Counted from the stretch's first letter, positions 47,915-57,242 are shown. The stretch is DNA of 64,000 nt from Bordetella petrii (GCA_017745595.1 WMBV01000001.1:186001-250000); one strand, 5' to 3'. Numbers and translations: made by a program. Notes: generated from the sequence alone by a model not told the origin.

Positions 47915-48832
47915 ATGACACCTTTACTGCAAGGCCGCATCGCCATCGTGACCGGCGCCGGCCGCGGCCTGGGCCGCGCGCACGCGCTTGAACTGGCCCG
48001 CCACGGCGCCAGGGTCCTGGTCAACGACCTGGGCGCGGACCAGCCGGACTCCGACGCGCAGGCGGTGGTAGACACGATACGCGCGGCCGGCGGAGACGCC
48101 CGCGCGCACGGCGCCGACGTGACCGACCCGCGGCAGGCGCAGGCGATGGTCGAGCAGGCCGTCGCGCAATGGGGCCGCGTCGACATTCTGGTGAACAATG
48201 CGGGCATTCTGCGCGACAAGACCTTCGCCAAGATGAGCCTGGAGGACTTCCGGCTGGTGCTGGACGTGCACCTGATGGGCTCGGTGCACTGCACGCACGC
48301 GGTATGGAACCTGATGCGCGCCCAGAACTACGGTCGTATCGTGATGACGACATCGTCGTCGGGCCTGTACGGCAATTTCGGCCAAGCCAATTACGGCGCG
48401 GCCAAGATGGCGCTGGTCGGCCTGATGCAGACCCTGGCGCTGGAAGGCGAGCGCCATGGCGTGCGCGTGAACTGCCTGGCTCCCACGGCCGCCACCGCCA
48501 TGACCGAAGGCTTGCTCGACCAGCAAGCGCTCGACATGCTGGCGCCGGCCTCGGTCAGCCCCGCCCTGATCGCCCTGGTGGCCGACAACGCCCCGACTCG
48601 CGCCATTCTGCTGGCGGGCGCCGGCAGCTTCGAGCAAGCGCACATCACCATGACCCGTGGCATCTGCCTGGATCCGGCCGGCCTGTCGGCCCACGAGCTG
48701 CTGGAACGGCTGGACGAAATTGCCGACGGCGACGGCGCGACCGTGCCGGCCACCGGCTTCGACCAGCTACGCCACGAGATCGCCAAGGCCCAGGCCCGCC
48801 GGCCCGCATCGACCGCGCCCCAGCCCGCCTGA
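47915..48832 (+). CDS. SDR oxidoreductase, MFE-2/hydroxyacyl-CoA dehydrogenase-like
   Basis: A 305-residue classical SDR with all core motifs: TGAGRGLGRAHA cofactor loop, VNDLG acidic end of beta-2, NNAG (DILVNNAGILRDKTFAKM), catalytic Ser in MTTSSSGLYGNFG and YxxxK as YGAAK (NYGAAKMAL). The long N-terminal match (GRIAIVTGAGRGLGRAHALELARHGARVLVNDLG) and the C-terminal extension resemble the hydroxyacyl-CoA dehydrogenase part of multifunctional beta-oxidation proteins. It follows the CoA-transferase by 25 bases, so it plausibly oxidises the CoA ester formed there. Confidence 0.88.
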   Translation: MTPLLQGRIAIVTGAGRGLGRAHALELARHGARVLVNDLGADQPDSDAQAVVDTIRAAGGDARAHGADVTDPRQAQAMVEQAVAQWGRVDILVNNAGILRDKTFAKMSLEDFRLVLDVHLMGSVHCTHAVWNLMRAQNYGRIVMTTSSSGLYGNFGQANYGAAKMALVGLMQTLALEGERHGVRVNCLAPTAATAMTEGLLDQQALDMLAPASVSPALIALVADNAPTRAILLAGAGSFEQAHITMTRGICLDPAGLSAHELLERLDEIADGDGATVPATGFDQLRHEIAKAQARRPASTAPQPA

Positions 48833-48885
48833 CCCGCCCTGCCTGGAAGCCGGTGGCCTGAACATGCGCGGGCCATTCTTGCGCC

Positions 48886-48960
48886 ACGGTGTCTGACACC
48901 CTGACGGGAGTCAGACACTTCAAGGCAGGTGTCTGGCTCCCGTCAGGGTGCCAGACACCG
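48886..48960. repeat. Two-hairpin intergenic repeat, copy 7 (reversed order)
   Basis: Here the right-type hairpin (48886-48920) comes first and the left-type hairpin (48926-48960) second, only 5 bases apart. The second has compensated arms GGTGTCTGGC / GCCAGACACC. It separates the converging SDR and phoU genes. Confidence 0.9.
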
Positions 48961-48965
48961 AAGCA

Positions 48966-49703
48966 TCAGGTTTCGTCGGCGGGTTGTTCCGCCGGCGTGT
49001 CGTCTTCGCCGCGCGCCTGCCGTTCGGCGTTCTTTACGCCGGTGTGGCGCACGTCGGCGCCCTTCACCATGTAGATGACCCGTTCGGCCATGTTCTTGGC
49101 GTGATCGCCGATGCGTTCGAGCGCGCGTGCGATGAACACCATGTCGATGGCGCGCGAAATGGTGCGCGGGTCTTCCATCATGTAGGTGATCAGGGTGCGC
49201 AGCGAGCCCTTCCATTCGCGGTCGACTTCCTTGTCGCTGCGCACCACCTGGGCGGCCAGGATGGGGTCCAGCCGCGCGAAGGAATCGAGCGCGTTGTGCA
49301 GCATGCGGCCCACGCTGTCGGCCATGTGGCGCAGTTCGATCACCGGAATGTGGCGTTGCTCGTTCTCGTACATGCGGCGCACGGTGTTGGCGATTTTCTC
49401 GGCCTCGTCGCCGCAGCGTTCCATGTCGGTCAGCATCTTGGACACGGCCAGCAGCGTGCGCAGGTCGATGGCGGTGGGCTGGTGGCGCGCCAGGATCAGG
49501 CTGACGCGCTCGTCGATTTCGACTTCGTGGCGGTTGACCTGCTTTTCGCGTTCGCGCACTTTTTCGACCAGTTCGAGGTCGCCGGTGGGTATGGCATCGA
49601 CTGATTCCTGGATCATGGCCTCGACCACGCCGCCCATTTGCAGAAACTGCGAACGGACGCTTTGCAGATCGGCGTCGAATTGCTTGTTGGTGTGCTCCGT
49701 CAT
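48966..49703 (-). CDS. phoU: Phosphate-signalling protein PhoU
   Basis: A 245-residue protein of two three-helix PhoU repeats (FDADLQSVRSQFLQMGGVVEAMIQESV and the second around AIDMVFIARALERIGDHAKNMAERVIYMVKG), with the metal-binding EXXXD-type motifs ERCGDEAEKIA and ERIGDHAKN. PhoU restrains PhoR and the Pst importer when phosphate is plentiful. The ATG at 49701-49703 has GGGAG upstream; another ATG 27 bases earlier is possible. No pst, phoB or phoR gene lies within the window. A PHO-box candidate lies about 80 bases upstream, which would give its own PhoB control. Confidence 0.94.
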   Translation of the reverse strand: MTEHTNKQFDADLQSVRSQFLQMGGVVEAMIQESVDAIPTGDLELVEKVREREKQVNRHEVEIDERVSLILARHQPTAIDLRTLLAVSKMLTDMERCGDEAEKIANTVRRMYENEQRHIPVIELRHMADSVGRMLHNALDSFARLDPILAAQVVRSDKEVDREWKGSLRTLITYMMEDPRTISRAIDMVFIARALERIGDHAKNMAERVIYMVKGADVRHTGVKNAERQARGEDDTPAEQPADET

Positions 49704-49781
49704 CCGGACTCCCTGCGTAGGTGTGTACATGGCGATGCCCTTTGTGCGCGATGCGTGATGGGCCTGCCGACCCGCAAGGTT

Positions 49782-49799
49782 ATGACCTGAGTATGACAG
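49782..49799 (-). promoter_or_regulatory. PHO-box candidate upstream of phoU
   Basis: On the minus strand CTGTCAT-ACTC-AGGTCAT: two 7-base repeats 11 bases apart, as in the PhoB-binding box (CTGTCAT-N4-CTGTCAT). The second half deviates at two positions. Location about 80 bases before the phoU start is suitable for activation. Confidence 0.65.
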
Positions 49800-49892
49800 G
49801 ATTATGAATCGCCCCCGCGCGGCCGGCAAGCCGCCGCCCCGCGCCGGACGCGGGCACGCGATGCCGCAAGCGGCGAAACACCGGAAGGCGGC

Positions 49893-50570
49893 CTACGGCC
49901 GTTCGAGCCGGCGGATGCCGTTCTGCGTGGCCAGCAGGGCCACGTCGGCGCCGGGCCGGGCGAACAGGCCGCAGGTAACCACGCCCGGCAGGTCGTTGAC
50001 CGCGGCTTCGAAGCCCGGCGCGTCGTCGATCTGCAGGCCCGCCACGTCCAGGATGAGATTGCCGTTGTCGGTAGTGTAGCCCTCGCGCAGGCGCGGCTGG
50101 CCGCCCAGCGCGGCCAAGGCGCGAGCCACTGCCTGGCGCGCCATGGGAATGACTTCGACCGGCAGCGGGAAGCTGCCCAGCCGCTCGACCAGCTTGGATT
50201 CGTCGGCGATGCAGATAAAGCGCCGCGCCACCGACGCCACGATTTTTTCGCGCGTCAGCGCGCCCCCGCCGCCCTTGATCATGTGCAGCCGGGCATCGAT
50301 TTCATCGGCGCCGTCGACATACACGGGCATGGCGGCGACGTCGTTCAGGTCGAGCACCGCCAGGCCGTGGCCGGCCAGGCGGGCGGCGCTGCGTTCGGAA
50401 CTGGCAACCGTGCCGCGCAGGCGGCCGCGGTAGCGGGCCAGGCCGTCGATGAACAGGTCGGCGGTGGACCCGGTGCCCACGCCGATGACGACGTCCGGGC
50501 CCAGGACGGGTTCGATAAGGGCCAGCGCCGCGTCGGCGGCCTGCTGCTTGAGTTCTTGCTGAGTAAGCAT
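49893..50570 (-). CDS. rpiA: Ribose-5-phosphate isomerase A
   Basis: A 225-residue enzyme interconverting ribose 5-phosphate and ribulose 5-phosphate in the pentose phosphate pathway. The motifs are intact: [44 protein letters not shown] (catalytic region) and [13 protein letters not shown]. Length is normal (about 220-230). The start gives [15 protein letters not shown], typical of betaproteobacterial RpiA. It lies 52 bases downstream of the AidB-like gene in the same orientation. Confidence 0.96.
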   Translation of the reverse strand: MLTQQELKQQAADAALALIEPVLGPDVVIGVGTGSTADLFIDGLARYRGRLRGTVASSERSAARLAGHGLAVLDLNDVAAMPVYVDGADEIDARLHMIKGGGGALTREKIVASVARRFICIADESKLVERLGSFPLPVEVIPMARQAVARALAALGGQPRLREGYTTDNGNLILDVAGLQIDDAPGFEAAVNDLPGVVTCGLFARPGADVALLATQNGIRRLERP

Positions 50571-50622
50571 GTTGCCAGGGCGCGCCGGGCGCGCGGAAAG
50601 TCGATGAGAAACCAGACGCAAT

Positions 50623-52290
50623 TTAGCAGATACCCGGCCAGGCCCGCGCCAGGATGGCGTCCGCGTCGATGCCCGGCGGCAGCTCGCCGACGATGCCGCC
50701 GGGCTGGGCCAGGCGGCTGGCCACGAAGGCATCGGCCACCGCCGCCGGCGCGTGCCGGATCAGCAGCGCGGCCTGCCACAGCCGCGCCAGGCCGGCCGCC
50801 AGCCGGCGCGCCTGGGCGGGATCGGGCGCGGCGCCGGCCTGTTGCGCCGCCAGCGCACGCCAGTCGTCCCAGGCCCGGTCGTAGGCGGCCCAGGCGCCGC
50901 GCGCCGGGTCCAGTTCGGCATGCAGGGCGGCCAGGCAGTCCGGGTCTTTTTGCAGGGCGCGCAGCACGTCCAGCGCCATGATGTTGCCCGAGCCCTCCCA
51001 GATGGAGTTGACCGGCGCCTCGCGATACAGGCGGGCCAGCGGGCCGGCTTCGACATAGCCATTGCCGCCCCACACTTCCAGGCATTCGGCAATGGCGGCA
51101 ATGGCGCGTTTGCAGACCCACAGCTTGGCGGCCGGCGTGCCCACGCGCACCAGCGCGCGCGCCTCGGCCTGGCCGCGCTCGTCCACGGCGCGGGCCAGCC
51201 GCAATGCCCAGGCGGTGGCGGCTTCGCTTTCCAGGGCCAGGTCGGCCAGCACCTGGCGCATCAGCGGCTGGCTTGCCAGGGCCCGGCCGAACACCTGACG
51301 GTGCTGCGCATGATGCGCGGCCTGCACTACCGCCTGGCGCAGCAGGGCCGCGCTGCCCAGCACGCAATCCAGGCGGGTGGTGGCGGCCATGCGCAAAAGC
51401 ATCGGCAACCCGCGTCCGGGTTCGCCCATCAGCATGCCCCAGGCCTCTTCGAATTCGACTTCACCGCTGGCATTGCTGCAATTGCCCAGCTTGTCTTTCA
51501 GGCGCCGGATGCGCACGGCGTTGCGCGGCCCGTCGGGCGTCCAGCGCGGCACGAAGAAGCAGCCCGGCCCGGCGTCGGTATTGGCCAGCACCAGGTGGGC
51601 ATCGGCGTGAGGCACCGACAGGAACCACTTGTGTCCGGTAAGCAGGTAGGCCTGGCCGCGCCCCTCCGGCCCGATGGGCCGGGCGCGCGTGGTAATGCCG
51701 CGCAAGTCGGAACCGCCTTGCTTTTCGGTCAGGCCCATGCCGATCAGCGCATTGCGCTTGGCCGGCAGCGGTGCGTCGGCGCCATCGTAGTCGTGCGCCG
51801 CCAGCGCGGGCAGCCAGTGCTGCGCGAAATCGATGACCCCCGCAGGTTCGTCCTGCAGCAAGGGCACCGCGGCGAAGGTCATGGTAGTGGGGCACAGCGT
51901 GCCCGCCTCGACCTGCCCCTGCATCAGGTAAGCCGCCGCGCGCGCCGCCTGGGCGCCGGGCGCGGGCCGCAGCCAGGCGCGGCTGTGCAGGCCGCGCGCG
52001 ACAATACCGGCCATCAGCGCATGCCAGGCCGCGGTGAACTCGACCTGGTCGATGCGATTGCCATTGCGGTCGTAGCCCTGCCAGCGGGGCAGGCAACGAT
52101 TGGCCTCGTCGCCGGCCGCCAGCATGTGCGCACGCCCCAGCCAGGCGCCATGTTCGCGCAACTCGGCCACCGAACCGCCGGCGCCTTCGCGCAGCACCGC
52201 CTCGTTCAGCGCGATGTCGGTGTCGTACAGTGAATAATCTTCCAGGGGAGCGACCTGGTTCGCCACGGTATGAGTCTGGAACGGCGGCAT
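50623..52290 (-). CDS. AidB-like acyl-CoA dehydrogenase
   Basis: A 555-residue flavoprotein of the AidB branch of acyl-CoA dehydrogenases, often annotated isovaleryl-CoA dehydrogenase. Branch-specific segments: [21 protein letters not shown] at the N-terminus, [40 protein letters not shown] and [44 protein letters not shown]. AidB proteins are longer than ordinary acyl-CoA dehydrogenases (about 380) and bind DNA in E. coli during alkylation stress. No Ada/Alk regulator is adjacent, so a metabolic role is equally possible. The ATG at 52288-52290 has GGAGA upstream. Confidence 0.88.
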   Translation of the reverse strand: MPPFQTHTVANQVAPLEDYSLYDTDIALNEAVLREGAGGSVAELREHGAWLGRAHMLAAGDEANRCLPRWQGYDRNGNRIDQVEFTAAWHALMAGIVARGLHSRAWLRPAPGAQAARAAAYLMQGQVEAGTLCPTTMTFAAVPLLQDEPAGVIDFAQHWLPALAAHDYDGADAPLPAKRNALIGMGLTEKQGGSDLRGITTRARPIGPEGRGQAYLLTGHKWFLSVPHADAHLVLANTDAGPGCFFVPRWTPDGPRNAVRIRRLKDKLGNCSNASGEVEFEEAWGMLMGEPGRGLPMLLRMAATTRLDCVLGSAALLRQAVVQAAHHAQHRQVFGRALASQPLMRQVLADLALESEAATAWALRLARAVDERGQAEARALVRVGTPAAKLWVCKRAIAAIAECLEVWGGNGYVEAGPLARLYREAPVNSIWEGSGNIMALDVLRALQKDPDCLAALHAELDPARGAWAAYDRAWDDWRALAAQQAGAAPDPAQARRLAAGLARLWQAALLIRHAPAAVADAFVASRLAQPGGIVGELPPGIDADAILARAWPGIC

Positions 52291-52433
52291 GCGGGTCTCC
52301 TCACGCGCAACCAAACCCCACCGTTAGCATTTTTTATTTACGCGTGCAAGGCTCGCGGCAAGGGACCGACTTTTTTTTCTCATCGGCGCGGACGGGTTAG
52401 AGTGTTATTTTTTGGCCTATGGGAAGCCCCGCC

Positions 52434-53567
52434 ATGCCCAACGATATTCGCCACGCCTTGAACATCGCGCCCGGCCATAACAGCGCCACCCTGTCCGCGA
52501 AACAGAAGAAGTTCAATGCCCTGATCAAACAGATCGACAAACGCCGTGCCCGGCTACGGCACTGGGAGGCCGTCACCCCCGTTTTCCAGCAGCAGTACGC
52601 CAGCGAATTATTGCCGCTCGAGCAACGATTGACCGGCCTGCAAAGGCAAATGGTTCTTCGGCTGGACGACGCCTGGGGCAACAAAGCGCTCACCAAGACG
52701 GAACGACGCACAGCCTCGGAACTTATCGTCGACTTGGCGGCTGCTCTACTCGACGACGACGAAGACGACGGCGGCCAATTGAAGGCCATTTTCAATAAGC
52801 ACAGCGAATCCGACTACGAAAGCAAAACCGCCGCGGATCTCGAAGAGATGAAATCGGCTATCGAAGAAACGCTGGGAATCGATCTGGGCGACGACCTGGA
52901 CATGGCCTGTCCCGCCGACGTGCTGCAGCGTATGCAAGACAAGATGCAAGAAGAACAGGAACGCGAAGAAGCCGAGCATCACGCCGCGGCACAAGCGCGC
53001 GCCCGACGGAAAAAACCGGCCCGCCCACAGGCCGCCCAAACCCGCCAAGAAGCAGAACAGGCCGAGCTGAGCCAGTCCGTTCGCGAGATCTATCGCAAAC
53101 TTGCCAGCGCGCTGCATCCCGACCGCGAACCCGATCCCCACGAACGGGAACGCAAAACCGGACTCATGCAGCAGGCCAACCAAGCCTATGAAAAAAACAA
53201 TCTGCTCAGATTGCTGGAATTACAGCTCGAACTCGAACACATCGATCAAAAGGCCATCAGCGACATCAGCGACGCCAGGCTGAAGCACTACAACAAGATT
53301 CTGAAGGAGCAGATCGAGGAACTGGACCAGGAAATCGAGCAAGTCGAAAACGCTTTCCGAGAGGCCTGCGGAGTGCTACCGCTATTCGATGTTGCTCCCG
53401 ATACGATCCTGCACTATTTGGCCGAAGACATCCTGGGGCTGCGGCAAGGCATAGCCGAAACGGAAAAAGACCTGCGCGCCATTGACGACCCGAAGCGTTT
53501 CAAGACCTGGCTGAAAAAAGTGAAACGCCAGCGGGAAGCCTATGACTTCCATTCACCGCTTTATTGA
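52434..53567 (+). CDS. Coiled-coil protein with J-domain-like HPD segment
   Basis: A 377-residue soluble protein I do not recognise as a named family. Residues 1-200 are charged and helical, with an acidic run (LLDDDEDDGG, 106-114) and a basic linker (ARARRKKPARPQ). Residues about 210-270 look like a J-domain: SVREIYRKLASALHPDRE with HPD at 228-230, then ERKTGLMQQANQAYEKNNLLRLLELQLEL. HPD is the Hsp70-activating motif, here inside the chain rather than at the N-terminus. Residues 270-350 are again coiled-coil. Base composition is visibly less GC-rich than the neighbours, suggesting acquisition or weak selection. The start is uncertain; an ATG 15 bases earlier is also possible. Confidence 0.75.
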   Translation: MPNDIRHALNIAPGHNSATLSAKQKKFNALIKQIDKRRARLRHWEAVTPVFQQQYASELLPLEQRLTGLQRQMVLRLDDAWGNKALTKTERRTASELIVDLAAALLDDDEDDGGQLKAIFNKHSESDYESKTAADLEEMKSAIEETLGIDLGDDLDMACPADVLQRMQDKMQEEQEREEAEHHAAAQARARRKKPARPQAAQTRQEAEQAELSQSVREIYRKLASALHPDREPDPHERERKTGLMQQANQAYEKNNLLRLLELQLELEHIDQKAISDISDARLKHYNKILKEQIEELDQEIEQVENAFREACGVLPLFDVAPDTILHYLAEDILGLRQGIAETEKDLRAIDDPKRFKTWLKKVKRQREAYDFHSPLY

Positions 53568-53583
53568 AACGACGGGGCACGCA

Positions 53584-53762
53584 ACGGTATCAGGCACCCT
53601 ACGGGAGCCTGATACCTGGCAATTGCCAGATGTCCGACTCCCGCGAGATGCCTGATACCTGACGATCGCCAGGTGTCCGACTCCCGCAGGGTGTCGGACA
53701 CCGAAGTGGGCCCTATCCCTCCGCCCATAACGGTGTCAGGCACCTGCGGAGCCTGACACCTG
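53584..53762. repeat. Repeat cluster, copy 8 (four hairpins)
   Basis: Four hairpins in a row: 53584-53619 (arms GGTATCAGGC / GCCTGATACC), 53626-53661 (mosaic, arms no longer fully matched), 53669-53703 (GGTGTCCGAC / GTCGGACACC) and 53730-53762 (GGTGTCAGGC / GCCTGACACC). Three show fully compensated changes from the standard arms. The last one contains the final codons and stop of rmuC. Confidence 0.9.
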
Positions 53763-55118
53763 CCCCCGCGGCTCGCCCTGGCCCTCGTCGGGGCCGGCGG
53801 ACGGCGCGTCGTCGCCCAGCAGGCCGCGCGCTTCGTCGTCGGGCAGGGCTTCGACGGTCTTCAGGTTGCGCAGCATGGCGCGGGTGCGCACTTCTGTTTG
53901 TCCCAGCTTGGTGCTGGCGGACTCCAGCGTCTTTTTCACGCTGGCCAGCGAATCGCCGAATTTCGCGAATTCGGTCTTCACGGCCCGCAATACTTGCCAT
54001 ACCTCGGACGAGCGCTGCTCGATCGCCAGCGTGCGAAAACCCATCTGCAGGCTGTTCAGCAGCGCCGCCAGATTGCTGGGGCCCGCCACGTTCACTCGCA
54101 GGGCCTGCAGTTTGTCGATCAGGCCCGGGCGGCGCAGCACCTCGGCATACAGGCCCTCGGTCGGCAGGAACATGATGGCGAAATCGGTGGTGTGCGGCGG
54201 CGCCACGTACTTGGCCGCGATCTGCCGCCCCTGCAATTCGACCGCGCGCGCCAGCGCGGCGCCGGCCGCGCGCTCGGCATCGGCGTCGGCCGCGTCATAG
54301 GCATCCATCAGCCGCTCGTATTCTTCTTTGGGAAACTTGGCATCGATGGGCAGCCAGACCGGCTCGGCGCCGGCCGCGCGGCCCGGCAGGCGGATGGCGA
54401 ACTCGACGATGGCGTCGCTGCCGGGCACCGGCTTGACGTTGCCGGCGTACTGGTCGGCCGTCATGGTGTCCTGGATCAGGCGCGCCAGCTGCACCTCGCC
54501 CCAGGTGCCGCGCGACTTCACGTTGGTCAGCACGCGCTTCAGATCGCCCACCCCGGCCGCCAGCGACTGCATTTCGCCCAGGCCCTTGTGCACCGCCTCG
54601 AGCCGGTCGGACACCAGCTTGAACGATTCGCCCAGCCGCTGCTCGAGCGTGGCATGCAGTTTTTCGTCGACGGTGCGCCGCATCTCGTCGAGGCGGGCGC
54701 CGTTGTCGGCCTGCAGGGCCTGCAAGCGCTGGTCGACCGTCTGGCGCACGTCTTGCATGCGCCGGTCGTTCAGGGCCACCAGCCCTTCCAGCCGCTCGCC
54801 GAACTGCGTGGCAAAGCGCGCCAGCGAATCGGCATATTCGGCGCGGGCGGCTTGCGCGTCGCGCGACAACACCGCGCGCAGGGCTTCGTGGCCCTGCGCC
54901 AGCTCGGCGCGCAGGCCGCGGGTGGATTCGGCGAACTCGCTGCGCAGGCCGCGCTGGCTTTCGTCGAGATCGGCGCGCAGCGCCCTTTCAAGGCGGTCCA
55001 GGCTGTCGGCCAGCTGCGCCATGCGCGCGTCGCCGGACGGACGCAGCCACAGGCTCAGTGCCACCAGCAACGCCAGCACGGCCGCCGCGGCCGTGATCCA
55101 GGGCAAGGCTTCGCTCAA
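53736..55118 (-). CDS. rmuC: DNA recombination protein RmuC
   Basis: A 460-residue protein: N-terminal membrane helix (ITAAAAVLALLVALSLWL), a long coiled-coil (about 35-170), then the RmuC core with LTNVKSRGTWGEVQLARLIQD, WLPIDAKFPKEEYERLMDAYD, TTDFAIMFLPTEGLYAEVL and NLAALLNSLQMGFRTLAIEQ. RmuC limits inversions and other rearrangements and has a nuclease-like fold (PD-(D/E)XK). The last eight residues (QVSGSAGA) and the stop are encoded by a copy of the two-hairpin repeat, so the natural C-terminus appears to have been replaced by insertion of the repeat. Confidence 0.93.
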   Translation of the reverse strand: MSEALPWITAAAAVLALLVALSLWLRPSGDARMAQLADSLDRLERALRADLDESQRGLRSEFAESTRGLRAELAQGHEALRAVLSRDAQAARAEYADSLARFATQFGERLEGLVALNDRRMQDVRQTVDQRLQALQADNGARLDEMRRTVDEKLHATLEQRLGESFKLVSDRLEAVHKGLGEMQSLAAGVGDLKRVLTNVKSRGTWGEVQLARLIQDTMTADQYAGNVKPVPGSDAIVEFAIRLPGRAAGAEPVWLPIDAKFPKEEYERLMDAYDAADADAERAAGAALARAVELQGRQIAAKYVAPPHTTDFAIMFLPTEGLYAEVLRRPGLIDKLQALRVNVAGPSNLAALLNSLQMGFRTLAIEQRSSEVWQVLRAVKTEFAKFGDSLASVKKTLESASTKLGQTEVRTRAMLRNLKTVEALPDDEARGLLGDDAPSAGPDEGQGEPRGQVSGSAGA

Positions 55119-55180
55119 GGGCAGTCTCCTGAAAGCGCCATTGTAGGCGTGGCACGGCCCCGATCAGCGCGCCGCCCCAC

Positions 55181-56152
55181 TTACATCGGCTTGAGATCGA
55201 TCTCTTTGGCGATCTTGCCGAAAGCCTCCAGGTCGCTCCGCACCCGGGCAGTGGTCTCGGCGGGCGTGGACACGCGCGGGATCATGGCCAGGTCCAGCAG
55301 CCGCTGCTGCATCTCGGGCTTGCCGAACTCGCGCGCCAGGGCCTGCTGGATCTTCTCGATCACGGCGTCGGGCGTTCCCTTTGGCGCGGCCAGGCCGAAC
55401 CACGCCACGGCCGAAAAGCCCTCCAGTCCGGCCTCGGCCGCCGTGGGCACGTCCGGCAGCGCGGCCACGCGCTCCGGGTTGGTGACGAACAGCGGCCGCA
55501 CCTTGCCCGCCTTGATGAACGGCGTTTGCACGCCAGTGTTGTCGAGCACGGCATTGATATGCCCGCCCAGCAGGTCGTTCATCGCCGGGCTGCTTCCCTT
55601 GTAGGGCACGATGTTCACGTCGATGCCGGCCGCGCGCGCGAACATGAGCTGCGTCAGATGTTGCTGCGTGCCCAGGCCGGCATTGCCGAAGGTGATGCCA
55701 TTCGGATGCTGCCGGCCGTAGTCAATGAATTCTTTCAGGTTTTTGCCTGGGAATTCGTTGTTGGTGACCACCACGAAAGGCAGATCCACCAGCACGGTGA
55801 TCTGCTTGAAGTCTTCCAGCGGCTTGTAGCGCAGCTTGTAGACATAAGGGTTGACGGCCATGGTGCCGCTGGCGGTCATGACCAGCGTATAGCCGTCCGG
55901 CTCGGCCCGGGCGACATACTCGGTGCCCAGCACGCCGCCGGCGCCCGGCTTGGCTTCCACGATCGCCGGCTGGCCCAGTTCGCTTTGCAGGCCCTGCGCG
56001 GCGAATCGGGCCAGCATATCGGCCGACCCTCCTGTGGCGTACGGCAGGATGATGGTGATCGGCTTGCTGGGAAAGCTGTCGGCCGCCGCCGCCGGCGCGG
56101 CGGCCAGGGCCGCCAGGCAGGCCGCCGCCAGAAACTTCAGGTTCTTGACCAT
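55181..56152 (-). CDS. Bug-family periplasmic binding protein (hydantoinase region)
   Basis: A 323-residue TctC/Bug receptor. The signal peptide spans about residues 1-24 (LKFLAAACLAALAAAPAAAADS). The mature protein has FPSKPITIILPYATGGSADMLAR and KPGAGGVLGTEYVARAEPDGYTLVMTASGT, the standard Bug ligand loops. It is divergent from the LysR regulator, and that regulator precedes the hydantoinase operon. It is therefore a candidate receptor for the compound that operon degrades. No TctA/TctB components are near, as is common for Bug proteins. Confidence 0.92.
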   Translation of the reverse strand: MVKNLKFLAAACLAALAAAPAAAADSFPSKPITIILPYATGGSADMLARFAAQGLQSELGQPAIVEAKPGAGGVLGTEYVARAEPDGYTLVMTASGTMAVNPYVYKLRYKPLEDFKQITVLVDLPFVVVTNNEFPGKNLKEFIDYGRQHPNGITFGNAGLGTQQHLTQLMFARAAGIDVNIVPYKGSSPAMNDLLGGHINAVLDNTGVQTPFIKAGKVRPLFVTNPERVAALPDVPTAAEAGLEGFSAVAWFGLAAPKGTPDAVIEKIQQALAREFGKPEMQQRLLDLAMIPRVSTPAETTARVRSDLEAFGKIAKEIDLKPM

Positions 56153-56235
56153 CGATGACTCCCCCTTTATCGGTTTGAAACGGCTCTGGAACGTGGGCAA
56201 GGTTAAGCGGTCTGCCGTTATATTTCCAATCAACA

Positions 56236-56266
56236 ATCAAAATAAAATATCATCACTATTTTTGAT
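56236..56266. promoter_or_regulatory. Inverted repeat between Bug and LysR genes
   Basis: ATCAAAATA (56236-56244) and TATTTTTGAT (56257-56266) match with one extra base, in a strikingly AT-rich 123-base divergent region. It lies 10 bases before the LysR start. Position suits LysR autoregulation and control of the Bug gene. Confidence 0.5.
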
Positions 56267-56275
56267 AACGATTCC

Positions 56276-57220
56276 ATGCTTGCGGCCATCGATTTGAACC
56301 TGTTGCGCATTTTCGACGCGGTCATGACCGAGCGAAACGTAACCCGCGCGGCGGCGGCATTGCACATGACGCAGCCCGCCGTCAGCAATGCCATCAACCG
56401 CCTGCGGCTCACCCTGAAAGACCCGTTGTTCGTCAAAGTGCAGGGCGGCGTGCTGCCCACCCAGCGCGCCGAACTGCTGTGGCCGCCGATCCGCGATGCG
56501 CTGGCCAGCATCGCGGATACGCTCAAGCACAATGAGTTCGACCCGGCCCGTTCCGAAGCGGTGTTCCGGCTGGCCATGTCGGATTACGTGGCCGACCAGG
56601 TGATCCGGCCGCTGTTCGTGGAACAGCAAGAAGTGGCGCCCAGCATCCGCATCCACCTGCATCCGTATTCGCTGGACAACGCCGGCGTGCTGCTTGAAAA
56701 AGGCGAAGTCGACATGGCGGCCGGGGTCTACTCGAATTTCGGCTCGTCGCTGCGCACCCTGCCCCTGGAAACACTGACCTACGTATGCGCCATGCGCAAG
56801 GGCCACCCCCTGTTGGCAAAGCCCCGCCTGACGCTGGACGACTTCCTGCGCGCCCGTCATCTCGTGGTGAGCCTGCTGGGCTCGCCCGCCCTGATCGACC
56901 ACGAACTGGCCGCTCATGGCCATAAGCGCAATGCGGTGCTGACCATCAACCAGTTCGCGCTCGCGCCCCGCCTGCTGGCCGAAACCGACCTGGTGTGCGT
57001 AGTGCCCGCGAACACGGTGCGCAACAGCCCCTACAGCCACCTGCTGCGGGCCGTAGAGGCCCCCTTTCCATTTGCACATCGAACCGTCAATCTCATCTGG
57101 CACGAGCGTTCGGACAATTTGCCGGCGCACCGCTGGCTGCGGGAAGAGATTCTCAAGGTGTGCAAAGCGCAGGGCATGGTGTTCGAGCAGTCCCCGCCGC
57201 CGGAATCCCATGCTTATTGA
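56276..57220 (+). CDS. LysR-family transcriptional regulator (hydantoinase unit)
   Basis: A 314-residue LysR protein, NodD/LinR-like branch. Residues about 4-65 are the winged helix (IDLNLLRIFDAVMTERNVTRAAAALHMTQPAVSNAINRLRLTLKDPLFVKVQGGVLPT). Residues about 95-300 are the effector domain (RLAMSDYVADQVIRPLFV, VDMAAGVYSNFGSSLRTLPL). It stands between the divergent Bug gene and the co-directional hydantoinase operon, and a LysR-type box (TTAT-N7-ATAA) precedes the latter. It probably controls both flanks. Confidence 0.87.
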   Translation: MLAAIDLNLLRIFDAVMTERNVTRAAAALHMTQPAVSNAINRLRLTLKDPLFVKVQGGVLPTQRAELLWPPIRDALASIADTLKHNEFDPARSEAVFRLAMSDYVADQVIRPLFVEQQEVAPSIRIHLHPYSLDNAGVLLEKGEVDMAAGVYSNFGSSLRTLPLETLTYVCAMRKGHPLLAKPRLTLDDFLRARHLVVSLLGSPALIDHELAAHGHKRNAVLTINQFALAPRLLAETDLVCVVPANTVRNSPYSHLLRAVEAPFPFAHRTVNLIWHERSDNLPAHRWLREEILKVCKAQGMVFEQSPPPESHAY

Positions 57221-57242
57221 GCCAGCCAAGCGTCCACATTAT

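Noticed and set aside
53584-53762. CRISPR-like look of four short repeats in a row
   Set aside because: Units alternate in orientation, differ in sequence, have no uniform spacers and no cas genes are nearby.
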